A DNA stretch of 64,000 nt from CBDATB01 sp965199745 (lineage in GTDB: Bacteria > Bacteroidota > Bacteroidia > Cytophagales > Flammeovirgaceae). Position numbers and translations under genes: made by a program. The stretch spans positions 1 through 64,000 of the forward strand of contig CBDATB010000014.1 in assembly GCA_965199745.1 (NCBI GenBank), in the 5' to 3' direction. Positions 1 to 9,271 of the stretch are shown here, one piece after another. Numbering within the stretch: the stretch's first letter is position 1; each line of letters begins with the position of its first letter. The notes below the pieces were generated by a model. That model did not search any database and had not been told where the DNA came from. It saw only the letters and a program-made list of their open reading frames with translations.

Positions 1-1
1 A

Positions 2-1447
2 GTACCGGGTAGCGCATTAACGGCTTTTCCCTCGCAGATCTTGCCTATTAATGAACGAACAGTACAAGGCGATTTTTCTTTTAGTATTACCGAGACAAGC
101 GGAACAATTACCACTCCCTTCATCGGTCCTGCCCAGAACTGGCAAAATATGTTAGTACGCTTCAAAGGGAAAGATACCAGTGCAGATCGCCGAGAAATCA
201 ATATATATGGCTTTGATAATAACAAACAAAATAGCCTTTTACTAGCACAAAACATCACGGCTAATCAATACGATGTTTCTGGCATTAGTGCCAATACTTA
301 CCCTTACCTGCAAATACAGATAACTCTGGCAGATACGGTGAATTTTAGCCCCTTGCAATTTGACAAATGGCTAATCAATTTTGAGGAAACACCTGAGGGT
401 ATTCTCTCTTTTCACGGAGCTACCAGAGACCGAGAAGGTTTATACACATTGGAAGAGGGAGACTCATTGCGTTTCGAATTTATCTTTCGCAATATTTCTG
501 AAAGTGCAGTTTTCTCCGACCCACTTATTGTAGCCTACAACATCGATAACCAAGCTCCTTTTTATGACACACTTACCAGCCTCAATGGTAGCGATTCATT
601 GCTTTTTAACCTCACCCTCAGCAGTGTAGATTTAGTTGGAAAGCACTTAATTAGTGCTAACATCAATCCACGTATTCAGGTGGAGAAGAGCTATGATGAT
701 AATTTCCTAGAATACAACTTTATGGTACACAAAGACAGTACACATCCCGTATTAGATGTAGTATTTGACGGCAGACATATTATGGATGGAGAAATTATTT
801 CTTCTAGTCCAGTCATTACTGTTAGCGTTGCTGATGACAATGATTTTCTGATCATCGACGACACCAACCATGTTAATATTTTTATGAAACGACCTGAGGT
901 GAGTGATTTCCAAGAAATTAGTTTCAGCAATAAAGAAATTACTTGGGAGCAAGTAGCACAAAATGATTTTAGGGTATACTACCGACCCGAAAATATGACC
1001 GACGGGCAATATGCATTAAAAGTACAGGCTTCTGACGTAACAGGCAACAAATCAGGTACAGAACCCTACCAAGTAAATTTCGAAGTAGTGAATGAAGCCA
1101 GTATCACGCATTTCTACCCCTACCCTAACCCCTTCTCAGACCAAGTACGCTTTGTGTTTACGCTGACAGGCACACAAGCACCCGAAGAACTCAAGATACA
1201 AATTATGACGATATCAGGTAGGGTGGTCAGAGAAATTACACAAGACGAAATCGGTACTGTTCACGTTGGGCATAATATTAGCGAATATGCTTGGGATGGC
1301 ACCGACGAATACGGCGATCAACTCGCTAATGGCGTATACCTCTACCGCGTCATTACTCAAATAGACGGGCAACCCATACGGCAGCGAGAGACTTCAAAAG
1401 ATAACCTGTTTAAACATGGCATTGGCAAAATGTACCTAATCAAATAA
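2..1447 (+). CDS. C-terminal part of a large T9SS-sorted secreted protein (PorU2/C25-peptidase-like)
   Basis: The reading frame is open to the left edge of the window, so only the 3' part of the gene is seen. The visible 480 or so residues have beta-sandwich, CARDB-like stretches, then a final ~90-residue domain that starts at YPYPNPF, contains ISGRVVREI and WDGTDEYGDQLANGVYLYRV, and ends GKMYLIK. That is the form of a type IX secretion C-terminal sorting domain. Long Cytophagales proteins with this tail and an N-terminal C25 cysteine peptidase are annotated PorU2, and the tail resembles them closely. The peptidase domain lies outside the window, so that identity is inference; secretion through T9SS is well supported. 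The gene converges on the next one and overlaps it by 8 bp. Confidence 0.75.
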   Translation, partial: VPGSALTAFPSQILPINERTVQGDFSFSITETSGTITTPFIGPAQNWQNMLVRFKGKDTSADRREINIYGFDNNKQNSLLLAQNITANQYDVSGISANTYPYLQIQITLADTVNFSPLQFDKWLINFEETPEGILSFHGATRDREGLYTLEEGDSLRFEFIFRNISESAVFSDPLIVAYNIDNQAPFYDTLTSLNGSDSLLFNLTLSSVDLVGKHLISANINPRIQVEKSYDDNFLEYNFMVHKDSTHPVLDVVFDGRHIMDGEIISSSPVITVSVADDNDFLIIDDTNHVNIFMKRPEVSDFQEISFSNKEITWEQVAQNDFRVYYRPENMTDGQYALKVQASDVTGNKSGTEPYQVNFEVVNEASITHFYPYPNPFSDQVRFVFTLTGTQAPEELKIQIMTISGRVVREITQDEIGTVHVGHNISEYAWDGTDEYGDQLANGVYLYRVITQIDGQPIRQRETSKDNLFKHGIGKMYLIK

Positions 1448-1937
1448 TATAAGCATTACTTTTTTCGCAAATGAGCTTAGTTAGTTGCTCGAGGTATTTT
1501 TTATCCGTTCCATCAAAATAGGCCAGTCGGTCACTGTCTACATCCAAAACCAGTTTTACCCTGCCTCTATATATGAGAGGGACGACAATTTCAGATTTGC
1601 TCGCACTGCTGCAAGCAATGTGTCTGGGAAATTTTTCTACATCCTCGACCACAATAGTCTGTTTTTGGCTATACGCTGCACCGCAAACACCTGTATTAAA
1701 GTCTATTCTTGTACAAGCCAAAGAACCCTGAAAAGGTCCTAAGACCAATTGACCTTCTTTGACTAAATAAAAACCTACCCAAAAAAAGTTAAAAACCTGT
1801 TTTAAGACTGCACATATATTGGCTAGGTTAGCAATCAAATCAGTCTCGATAGCTATTAAGGCTTTTATTTGTGGTAAAATAACTTCGTATTTCTCGGTTT
1901 TAGAAACTCGGTCATCTGTTTTGAATGTTACTGGCAT
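1440..1937 (-). CDS. Free methionine-(R)-sulfoxide reductase (GAF domain, fRMsr/YebR type)
   Basis: A 165-residue single GAF domain. It reduces free L-methionine-(R)-sulfoxide in the cytosol as part of oxidative-damage repair. The three family cysteines are present at C75 (LACTRI), C85 (GVCGAA) and C109 (HIACSSASKSEIVVP). Their spacing of 10 and 24 residues is the same as that of E. coli YebR C84, C94 and C118, so an active enzyme with a resolving disulfide is expected. Length is normal for the family. The start ATG at 1937 lies 5 bp downstream of the tilS stop, so the two are probably cotranscribed. Confidence 0.92.
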   Translation of the reverse strand: MPVTFKTDDRVSKTEKYEVILPQIKALIAIETDLIANLANICAVLKQVFNFFWVGFYLVKEGQLVLGPFQGSLACTRIDFNTGVCGAAYSQKQTIVVEDVEKFPRHIACSSASKSEIVVPLIYRGRVKLVLDVDSDRLAYFDGTDKKYLEQLTKLICEKSNAYII

Positions 1938-1942
1938 ATTAA

Positions 1943-3271
1943 TTAGTTTATTGAAAATTCTACCACTTTTTTTGTGTCTGTCGTTATTTTAAACTTGTCG
2001 CTGATACGATGCCCAACTACCCATACTATCTGGTTTTTGGCGATCAGCAGCCAAATATCTTTTTTTTGGTATGTTGGTATTTTTTCATCTTTAAGAAAAT
2101 CACTAACTTTTTTATGCTGCCTCATGCCTAATGGAATAAATTTATCACCTGGCTGCCATTTTCTAAGTCTTAACGGGTAAACCAAAGAATGAAAGTCACA
2201 AGCAGCAATATTTTTATCCTTGCAGATGGTATACTCTTTCTTAAGGTACTGTCGCTGTGCAACGAAAAAGTTCTTCATACTCAAGCCTGCTTGCCACTCT
2301 TGAATAGTACTTGTCTCATTATTTTTTTGGTCTTTTACTGCTTGCACCACATAACAATCTCTCTCGTCACTACAACAATAATCCTTGGGACTGAATATAC
2401 GCCTACCAGTTTCACCTCGAGCAGTGTTACAAAGGTCTTCGGCCTGACTGAGATTAAAGCCAAAATCTTTTAATATTTCATACAACAACACTGCTCGGTC
2501 GATATTTGGTTCAAAACTATTTTTAAAGATTAGCCATCTTTCGCCCTGTTGACTAAGTATTTTTTGCTTGAGCCTGTCAATATACATAGAAAATACCTGC
2601 TCGGCTGCCCGAATCCTTCTCGTAGAAGCTATGAGTGTATGCTCTAGTTTAGGGTTTACCTTTTTGAGTGCTGGAACAACTTGATGCCGGATCAAGTTGC
2701 GCTTGTATTGGTCAGAACTGTTGGAGCTATCTTCACGCCAGACGATGCCTTGCTCTTGGGCATAGACAGTAATTTGTCGTTTGGAGGCAAAAAGCAAGGG
2801 GCGAATCAGTCGGTCTCTTTTAATATGTATCCCGCACAATCCAGCAATACCGGTACCTTTGGCAAGGTTGAATAAAACTGTTTCGGCTTGATCGTCGGCG
2901 TGGTGAGCGGTGAGTAAATAATCGAAGTGATGTTCTTCGAGCAAGTCATTGAACCATGTATAGCGTAGCTCTCTTGCAGCCATTTGGGTAGATATTTGCC
3001 GCTTTTTTGCGTGAGAAAGCGTATTAAAGCCTTGTACATAACAAGGAATTTGGTACTGTTCTGCCCATTGACGCACAAAACTTTCATCAGCATCAGAGGC
3101 TTCCCCCCGCAAACGGAAATTACAATGTGCTAAGCCAACATCAACCCCATATCTTCGTAATAATGCTACTAATACCATAGAGTCAATTCCAGCACTAAAT
3201 GCCACAAGCAAGCGATGATAGGTGCCGAAAAGCTCATTTTTTTCAATGAATGTTTTAAATGTTAGATACAT
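1943..3271 (-). CDS. tilS: tRNA(Ile)-lysidine synthase TilS
   Basis: TilS changes C34 of the tRNA-Ile CAU anticodon to lysidine, which lets it read AUA. The N-terminal PP-loop ATPase motif is SAGIDS at residues 26-31 (S-x-G-x-D-S), followed by LAHCNFRLRGEASDADE and by LLTAHHADDQAETVLFNLAKG, both typical of TilS. The C-terminal third contains the TilS substrate-binding region, with RKWQPGDKFIPLGM and KVSDFLKDEKIP. The frame is open upstream to 3316, but the ATG at 3271 (MYLTFKTF) gives the normal N-terminus and 442 residues. It heads a two-gene minus-strand unit with the methionine sulfoxide reductase and diverges from glgB. Confidence 0.95.
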   Translation of the reverse strand: MYLTFKTFIEKNELFGTYHRLLVAFSAGIDSMVLVALLRRYGVDVGLAHCNFRLRGEASDADESFVRQWAEQYQIPCYVQGFNTLSHAKKRQISTQMAARELRYTWFNDLLEEHHFDYLLTAHHADDQAETVLFNLAKGTGIAGLCGIHIKRDRLIRPLLFASKRQITVYAQEQGIVWREDSSNSSDQYKRNLIRHQVVPALKKVNPKLEHTLIASTRRIRAAEQVFSMYIDRLKQKILSQQGERWLIFKNSFEPNIDRAVLLYEILKDFGFNLSQAEDLCNTARGETGRRIFSPKDYCCSDERDCYVVQAVKDQKNNETSTIQEWQAGLSMKNFFVAQRQYLKKEYTICKDKNIAACDFHSLVYPLRLRKWQPGDKFIPLGMRQHKKVSDFLKDEKIPTYQKKDIWLLIAKNQIVWVVGHRISDKFKITTDTKKVVEFSIN

Positions 3272-3450
3272 AGCTCGATTTTTAGTGCAGATACGAAATC
3301 TAATCAGAATACACACATTTTAAAAACCAAAATAAGTAAATTTTATACTTCATACAAAAAAGCCAATATGAGTTATCTAAAATAAATCAAAAAAATTTTC
3401 ATTATTGAATTTTCACTACACACTTTTGTGAGAGGTAAATAACAAAGACA

Positions 3451-5463
3451 ATGAGAGAAAATAAATTCCGAATCATACAAGATGACCCCTGGTTGATACC
3501 CTACGAACAGGATATCAATATGCGCTACCAAATATACCAAGAACGACTCAATGCCATTAGAAAAAAATATACCAGCTTAAAAAAATTTGCCTCTATGCAC
3601 CATTACCTTGGTTTCAATTACAGTGCTGAAGAAAAAGGCTGGTACTATCGCGAATGGGCACCGGCAGCTTATGCCCTGCACCTAATTGGTGAATTTAATC
3701 ATTGGGATCGCCAGTTGCATCCCCTTGAACATACAGAAAATGGTATTTGGGAAATATTTCTCCCTGATAAAAAAACGCCACTCACTCACGAAAGCCTGCT
3801 AAAAGTAATCGTTACTACCCACAAGGGCAGCAGTGACCGCCTACCTGCTTATATTAAGAGAGCAGTACAAGACCCTGAAACACAGCTTTTTTCTGGACAA
3901 CACTGGCATCCTCACAAGCCTTTCCAATGGACAGACCAACATTTTGACTGTCGCATAAATGAATTAATTATTTATGAAGCTCACGTAGGTATGGCACAAG
4001 AGAAGGCAGGCATCGGTAGCTATCGCAAGTTTGCCGAGTACAATTTGCCTCGTATCGCCGATAACGGCTACAATGCCATTCAGCTGATGGCTATTCAAGA
4101 GCATCCCTATTATGGGTCCTTTGGTTATCATGTATCTAATTTTTTTGCTCCCTCCTCACGTTTCGGCACACCTGAAGACTTGAAGTGTCTAGTTAATAAG
4201 GCGCATAATATGGGTATTGTAGTGATTATGGATATTGTACACGCTCATGCAGTTAAGAATATCCATGAAGGACTAAACGAGTTTGACGGCACTGACTACC
4301 AGTATTTCCACAGTGGTGGTAAAGGTGAGCACTTCGCATGGGACTCGAAGTTGTTTCACTATGGTAAGGAAGAAGTCATGGCCTTCTTGCTTTCAAATAT
4401 TCGCTATTGGCTCGAAGAATTTCACTTTGATGGTTTTCGTTTTGACGGCGTTACTTCTATGATGTATACGCACCATGGGCATACTATGTTTGATCACTAT
4501 GATAAATATTTTAAATATGACCTCGATACCGAAGCTATTACCTATTTACAATTAGCTAATACACTCATGCAAAGAATTAAGCCAGGCACTTGGTCAATTG
4601 CCGAGGATGTGAGTGGAATGCCAGGACTCTGCCGCCCTATTACTGAAGGAGGTATGGGCTTTACCCACCGGCTCGGCATGGGAATCCCCAATTATTGGAT
4701 TAAGCTGCTCAAAGAGCAGCGAGACGAAGATTGGAATATAGAAGAAATGTTACACACGATGACCAACCGCCGCTACAAAGAAAAAACCGTTGCCTACTGC
4801 GAGTCGCACGACCAAGCCCTAGTCGGTGATAAAACAATAGCTTTCTGGCTAATGGATAAAGAAATGTACAAATATATGCAAACTAGTGACCGCAATATTA
4901 TCATTGACCGAGGAATAGCTTTGCATAAAATGATTCGTTTTTTTACGATCGTTACTGGCGGCGAATCTTACCTAAATTTTATTGGTAATGAGTTTGGACA
5001 TCCCGAGTGGGTCGATTTTCCGCGTGAAGGAAATAATTGGAGCTATCATTACGCCCGCCGCCAGTGGTCATTGGCAGATCATAAAAAACTCAAATATCAA
5101 TACCTTTACGCTTTTGACAAAAATATGATTCACTTTGTTAAAAAATATAGTTTATTGAAAGCAGATACTCCCCTGAAAGTACTCAATATGGATATTGTAA
5201 ATAAAACTGTGATTTTTGAGAAAAAAGCGTTGATATTTATTTTTAATTTCCACCCAAATCATGCTATTCCCGACTATGAATTCTATGCACCTCAAGATGG
5301 TACTTATCAACTTGTTTTTAACTCAGACGTGCCTGAGTTTGGTGGATATAATCGGGTGGACAGCCGAGTGCTTTATCAGGCAAAAAACAATCGCGTAAAA
5401 ATTTATAACATTAATCGCAGTGTCTTAGTACTAAGAAAACAGTCTTTATCAGTTAAAAATTAA
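3451..5463 (+). CDS. glgB: 1,4-alpha-glucan branching enzyme, eukaryote-like GH13 subtype
   Basis: A 670-residue GH13 enzyme that makes alpha-1,6 branches in glycogen. An N-terminal CBM48-like domain (YSAEEKGWYYREWAPAAYAL) precedes the barrel. The GH13 regions are clear: MDIVHAHAV (region I), GFRFDGVTS with the nucleophile near D333 (II), AEDVSG with acid/base near E385 (III), and ESHDQALVGD (IV). EFGHPEWVDFPREGNNWSY and the ~670-residue length resemble animal and plant branching enzymes more than the ~730-residue E. coli type; such eukaryote-like forms are common in Bacteroidota. No other glycogen gene lies nearby. lpxD follows after 6 bp. Confidence 0.95.
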   Translation: MRENKFRIIQDDPWLIPYEQDINMRYQIYQERLNAIRKKYTSLKKFASMHHYLGFNYSAEEKGWYYREWAPAAYALHLIGEFNHWDRQLHPLEHTENGIWEIFLPDKKTPLTHESLLKVIVTTHKGSSDRLPAYIKRAVQDPETQLFSGQHWHPHKPFQWTDQHFDCRINELIIYEAHVGMAQEKAGIGSYRKFAEYNLPRIADNGYNAIQLMAIQEHPYYGSFGYHVSNFFAPSSRFGTPEDLKCLVNKAHNMGIVVIMDIVHAHAVKNIHEGLNEFDGTDYQYFHSGGKGEHFAWDSKLFHYGKEEVMAFLLSNIRYWLEEFHFDGFRFDGVTSMMYTHHGHTMFDHYDKYFKYDLDTEAITYLQLANTLMQRIKPGTWSIAEDVSGMPGLCRPITEGGMGFTHRLGMGIPNYWIKLLKEQRDEDWNIEEMLHTMTNRRYKEKTVAYCESHDQALVGDKTIAFWLMDKEMYKYMQTSDRNIIIDRGIALHKMIRFFTIVTGGESYLNFIGNEFGHPEWVDFPREGNNWSYHYARRQWSLADHKKLKYQYLYAFDKNMIHFVKKYSLLKADTPLKVLNMDIVNKTVIFEKKALIFIFNFHPNHAIPDYEFYAPQDGTYQLVFNSDVPEFGGYNRVDSRVLYQAKNNRVKIYNINRSVLVLRKQSLSVKN

Positions 5464-5469
5464 CAAGCC

Positions 5470-6405
5470 ATGCAGTTAAAGAACCCTGTTCCATTGAAAG
5501 AAATTGCTGAATTAATCAATGCAAAAATTATAGGAAAAAAAAACTTACTTGTTAGTGGACTTAACGAAATCCACAAAGTTGTTCCTGGTGATTTAATGTT
5601 TGTTGACCATCTGAAATATTATCAAAAAGCATTACATTCTGCTGCTACAGTCATTATTATTAACAAAGCACTTAAAGCACCCAAAGGCAAAGCCCTGCTC
5701 CTTTGTGATGCGCCTTTTGAAGCCTATGAGCAACTCACTAAGTACTATCGTCCGCCTGTTGCATTAAGTGTTGCTATCAGCGAGTCAGCAAACATACACC
5801 CAAGCACAACTATAGAGCCTAATGTTATTATTGGAAATAGGGTAAAAATTGGCAAAAATTGCCATATCCACGCCCAAGTAGTTATCCGCGACCACACAAT
5901 TATCGGCGATAAGGTTATCATTCATTCGGGTGCGATAATTGGCGGTGATGCTTTTTACTTTAATTCGGTAGCGGGGTGCTACAAAAAATGGCATAGTTGC
6001 GGAAGAGTAGTAATTGCAAATGAGGTAGAAATAGGTTGCAACACCACAGTTGATAAAGGAGTTTCAGGCGATACAATCATTGGCAAAGGAACAAAAATTG
6101 ACAACCTGTGTCAAATCGGTCATGGGGTGGTTATTGGTAAAAACTGCCTACTAGGTGCACAAGCGGGTGTTGCCGGCAAGGCTATTATTGGCGATAATTG
6201 CGTCATTTACGGACAAGCCGGTGTTTCACCACGTGTGCGTTTGGGCTCAGATACTGTGCTGTCTGCACAAAGTGGTGTGAGTAAATCATTGGTAGGTGGC
6301 AAAGCCTACTTTGGCTCTCCAGCAGGAGAGATTAGACAGAAATATAAAGAAATTGCTGCCGTCAAGCAATTACCCGATTTTTTGAAAGAACATAGGAAAA
6401 AGTAA
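5470..6405 (+). CDS. lpxD: UDP-3-O-acylglucosamine N-acyltransferase LpxD
   Basis: LpxD adds the second hydroxyacyl chain in lipid A synthesis. Residues ~1-95 form the LpxD-specific uridine-binding domain (LNEIHKVVPGDLMFVDHLKYY). From ~105 to ~285 the protein is a left-handed parallel beta-helix of hexapeptide repeats, with VIIGNRVKIGKN and HSGAIIGGDAFYF. The catalytic histidine is expected at H218 in CQIGHGVVIG, which matches the QIGHNV motif of the family. At 311 residues it is slightly short compared with E. coli LpxD. It sits 6 bp after glgB and is probably cotranscribed, although the functions are unrelated. Bacteroidota often carry two LpxD-like proteins, so it could be the paralogue. 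Confidence 0.9.
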   Translation: MQLKNPVPLKEIAELINAKIIGKKNLLVSGLNEIHKVVPGDLMFVDHLKYYQKALHSAATVIIINKALKAPKGKALLLCDAPFEAYEQLTKYYRPPVALSVAISESANIHPSTTIEPNVIIGNRVKIGKNCHIHAQVVIRDHTIIGDKVIIHSGAIIGGDAFYFNSVAGCYKKWHSCGRVVIANEVEIGCNTTVDKGVSGDTIIGKGTKIDNLCQIGHGVVIGKNCLLGAQAGVAGKAIIGDNCVIYGQAGVSPRVRLGSDTVLSAQSGVSKSLVGGKAYFGSPAGEIRQKYKEIAAVKQLPDFLKEHRKK

Positions 6406-6548
6406 GGAATTTAGATTTTTTGACAATTTATATTTATAAACATAAAACCTACAGGTCTTTAACAGATAGATTGCTTTAAAAAAGCATATGATGTAAAATC
6501 AAGCTATTTGTTCAAACAAAACTTCAATAACCATAAAACCAAAAAACT

Positions 6549-7235
6549 ATGAAACCATCCATACAAATCAAAGGACACAAACATATTTTATATCGGGGTA
6601 GGTCTTTTTCCGAAGAAGAAATGTTTGTTAGAAGTGAAAACTACTATTTGCAAATGAATAGCCGACGTTCTGTTCGCGAATTTTCCAACCGCCCTGTACC
6701 TAAAGTAGTTATTGAAAATATTATTAAAACCGCCTCTACCGCCCCTTCTGGAGCGCATAAACAGCCCTGGACTTTTTGCGCTATTGCTAACCGACAAACA
6801 AAATTACAAATCAAAGAGGCTGCCGAAGCAGAAGAACGCCAAAGCTACAAGTATCGAATGAGTGAGCGATGGAAGGAAGACCTCATACCTATGGCAACAG
6901 ACGCTCACAAACTCTTTCTCGAAATAGCCCCTTGGCTAATTGTTGTCTTTAAAAAAGTTTATGAGTACGATCAAAATAAAAGTAAACACAATAACTACTA
7001 TGTCAATGAATCTATAGGTATTGCTTGCGGTATACTCATCAGTGTCATTCACCACGTTGGCCTGGTTACGCTCACACATACGCCCAGTCCAATGAAATTT
7101 TTGGAAGCCATTCTCAACCGGCCCGCAAACGAACGCGCCTTTCTGTTACTCCCGGTGGGATATCCAAAAGAGCCGACATACGTACCGGAATTGCAACGGA
7201 AAACTCTAGGTGAAATGAGTGTGTTTTACGATTAA
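6549..7235 (+). CDS. Nitroreductase-fold flavoprotein, iodotyrosine deiodinase-like
   Basis: A 228-residue FMN protein of the nitroreductase fold. Its order of motifs follows vertebrate iodotyrosine deiodinase: RRSVREFSNRPVP, TASTAPSGAHKQPWTF, a lid segment, YNEISV-like YVNESIGIACGIL, and LLLPVGYPKEP. The three lid residues that hold the zwitterion of halotyrosine in human IYD (E157, Y161, K182) correspond by spacing to E96, Y100 and K121 here. This suggests reductive dehalogenation of halogenated tyrosines rather than nitro reduction. Bacterial homologues with this activity are known (Haliscomenobacter hydrossis). The gene stands alone, 143 bp after lpxD. Substrate is inferred; the fold is certain. 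Confidence 0.85.
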   Translation: MKPSIQIKGHKHILYRGRSFSEEEMFVRSENYYLQMNSRRSVREFSNRPVPKVVIENIIKTASTAPSGAHKQPWTFCAIANRQTKLQIKEAAEAEERQSYKYRMSERWKEDLIPMATDAHKLFLEIAPWLIVVFKKVYEYDQNKSKHNNYYVNESIGIACGILISVIHHVGLVTLTHTPSPMKFLEAILNRPANERAFLLLPVGYPKEPTYVPELQRKTLGEMSVFYD

Positions 7236-7240
7236 TTAGA

Positions 7241-7432
7241 TTAGTACTCTTCTGGCATGATGAAACTGAGTACTATGTAAATAATGACAGGTGAGCCTAC
7301 ACCAAGAATAGAACATAGGGCGAAGAGTATTCTAACTATCGTAGGGTCTATTTTGAAAAATCTGGCAACGCCACCACACACGCCGAAAAGTACTTTATCG
7401 TAAGAAGATTTTACTAATTTCATAGCCTTCAT
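7241..7432 (-). CDS. PspC domain small membrane protein
   Basis: A 63-residue protein that is essentially one PspC domain. It opens with KLVKSSYDKVLFGVCGGVARFFKIDPTIVRILF, a PspC signature in which VCGGVARFF and the DPT-VR turn are typical, followed by one hydrophobic helix (GSPVIIYIVLSFIMPEE). PspC-family proteins sit in the inner membrane and take part in envelope-stress responses; the role of these short stand-alone forms is not established. It converges with the deiodinase-like gene, leaving 5 bp between stops. Confidence 0.88.
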   Translation of the reverse strand: MKAMKLVKSSYDKVLFGVCGGVARFFKIDPTIVRILFALCSILGVGSPVIIYIVLSFIMPEEY

Positions 7433-7980
7433 TTAGTTTTTTGGTTAAAAAAATGAATATATCCAGCTTAAACATTAATGAAAAGACTAAGGTAAGAAAA
7501 AATATGAAGAATTACTAAAATATTATTTTGATAGCAAGGCATTTTTATAAAAAAATTGTAAATAACAAAAGCTAAATAGCTCAGATGTAGTTTAGAGTTT
7601 TAAATAAAAGTCAAAAATTTTTCAGACCGCTACTTGAACTTTTCTTTAACGAGAAAGCTTATGTGGTTTTAAAAAAGATCGGGGAGATACAATTTTTATA
7701 AAAATGTTTTTTTTAATAGTAAAATTTCCGTTATTTGTACTGCTTTTACATGTTCTATCGTAAAACCCGTTTACGGCTTTGGCTCAGGGGTAGATGAAAT
7801 ATAAGCAACGCACTGGTCTTGCGCTAAAATGTGTTGACTTAGAGCAAGGCATAAACATATTATCTGGTTACAGGGTGCAACCGGATACTAAACATAAACA
7901 AGATAAGGCATCACCATTAGGCGAATCTGCAAGCCCTCAAGTCCAGCCATAAACTCTGCTGTGCGTGGGTAGTTCACAAA
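7433..7980. other. Gene-free stretch of ~550 bp
   Basis: No supportable ORF on either strand. The left half is very AT-rich and presumably holds the promoter of the PspC gene. The stretch from about 7740 to 7960 is less AT-rich, and its frames are broken by frequent stops, so it may be decayed coding sequence, but I could not identify a family. No tRNA, terminator or repeat was recognised here. Confidence 0.5.
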
Positions 7981-8211
7981 ATTTACAATTATATTATTCA
8001 CTTTCTCTTTATTTATATCATTATCGTTACAACCATATTATTAGGTATTGCTCTGCTCGGTTTATTTTTTATTCTAATGAGCGTGCGATTGCTCTTTATA
8101 AAAAATGGAAAGTTCAAAGGAACTTGTGCTTCCCAAAATCCTTTTCTTCAGCAAGAAGATGCTACTTGTTCGTACTGCGGCAAAACGGCAGATAGTTGTA
8201 AAAAAAACTAA
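7981..8211 (+). CDS. Small single-TM membrane protein with C-terminal cysteine motif; start codon unclear
   Basis: This frame encodes a hydrophobic helix (YIIIVTTILLGIALLGLFF), then FIKNGKFKGTCASQNPF, and ends ATCSYCGKTADSCKKN. The GTCASQNP and CxxCG..xxC pattern is that of short Bacteroidota proteins usually annotated membrane or secreted protein, of unknown function. I find no ATG, GTG or TTG in frame before the helix. The frame stays open back to about 7920, so initiation must use ATT/ATA/CTG, or the start has been lost. The stop is 6 bp before the DUF368 gene, which suggests cotranscription. The C-terminal match makes coding origin likely; expression is uncertain. Confidence 0.6.
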   Translation: MYNYIIHFLFIYIIIVTTILLGIALLGLFFILMSVRLLFIKNGKFKGTCASQNPFLQQEDATCSYCGKTADSCKKN

Positions 8212-8217
8212 AAACCG

Positions 8218-9192
8218 ATGCGATACAAAATATTACTGTATCTGAAAGGAATTGCTATGGGTGCTGCCGACGTAGTACCTGGCGTTTCTGGTGGAACTAT
8301 TGCTTTTATCTCAGGAATTTATGAAACACTCATTGCTGCCATCCGCTCTGTTGACCTAGTTGCCTTGCGCTTTTTACTTAAAAAGCAACTTCCCTCTTTT
8401 TTTAAGCATATTAATGGTGCTTTCTTGCTCACCTTATTTGCTGGCATCACTACCTCTATTGTTGTCTTTTCAAGAGTTATTTTATACTTACTTAAAAATT
8501 ACCCAGAGCTGTTGTGGTCATTTTTCTTCGGGTTAATTATTGCTTCGGCACTTTTAGTGAGTAGGCAGGTCAAGCACTGGAATATAGGAATGGGCATCGT
8601 GTTAATTATAGGCTTCGCTCTTGCTTGGTACGTCAGCTCTATCAGCACCATTGCCAGTGGATCAGAGAGCCTACCGTATATTTTCTTTTGCGGCAGTATA
8701 GCGATTACTGCCATGATATTACCGGGAATTTCTGGCAGTTTTATCCTCATTCTATTGGGGGTTTACGAGACGGTGATACGAACACTGAAAGAACTAATTG
8801 ATGGTTTACTACATTTCGACTGGGTAGTTATCCGTGAGAAATTTTTACCTGTACTCACTTTTGTGCTGGGTTGCCTGATGGGACTTATTTCTTTTTCTCA
8901 CTTGCTCAACTGGCTGTTCAGAAAATACCACGACCTAATGATTACGCTATTAACAGGCTTTATGATTGGCTCACTCAACAAAGTATGGCCTTGGAAACAA
9001 ACCCTTAGTACTTTCACCGATAGGCATGGGGTAATAAAACCCTTGGCGCAAACCAATATAAGCCCTCACCAATATAGTGAGCTAACAGGTAATGAGAATT
9101 ACCTCACTGGTGCCGTTATAGTTACTATTTTCGGTTTTATTTTGGTGTATGGCTTAGATAAGCTGGGAGGTAGGAAATCAATTAAAGTATAA
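8218..9192 (+). CDS. DUF368 polytopic membrane protein
   Basis: A 324-residue integral membrane protein of family DUF368. The N-terminal signature KGIAMGAADVVPGVSGGTIAFISGIYE, and the repeated version MILPGISGSFILILLGVYE in the second half, are diagnostic; the two halves look like an inverted-repeat transporter fold. About eight to nine hydrophobic helices are visible. Members of this family have been linked to recycling of undecaprenyl phosphate across the membrane (PopT-type C55-P translocases), which is the most likely role. The C-terminal tail of ~50 residues is hydrophilic before a final helix. It follows the small membrane protein by 6 bp. Confidence 0.9.
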   Translation: MRYKILLYLKGIAMGAADVVPGVSGGTIAFISGIYETLIAAIRSVDLVALRFLLKKQLPSFFKHINGAFLLTLFAGITTSIVVFSRVILYLLKNYPELLWSFFFGLIIASALLVSRQVKHWNIGMGIVLIIGFALAWYVSSISTIASGSESLPYIFFCGSIAITAMILPGISGSFILILLGVYETVIRTLKELIDGLLHFDWVVIREKFLPVLTFVLGCLMGLISFSHLLNWLFRKYHDLMITLLTGFMIGSLNKVWPWKQTLSTFTDRHGVIKPLAQTNISPHQYSELTGNENYLTGAVIVTIFGFILVYGLDKLGGRKSIKV

Positions 9193-9271
9193 ATATACAG
9201 GTGATGTTTGCCAATCTATGATATTTAAACATAAGCGAAACTGACGTAAAAGAAAGCCAATTTAAAAGCCT

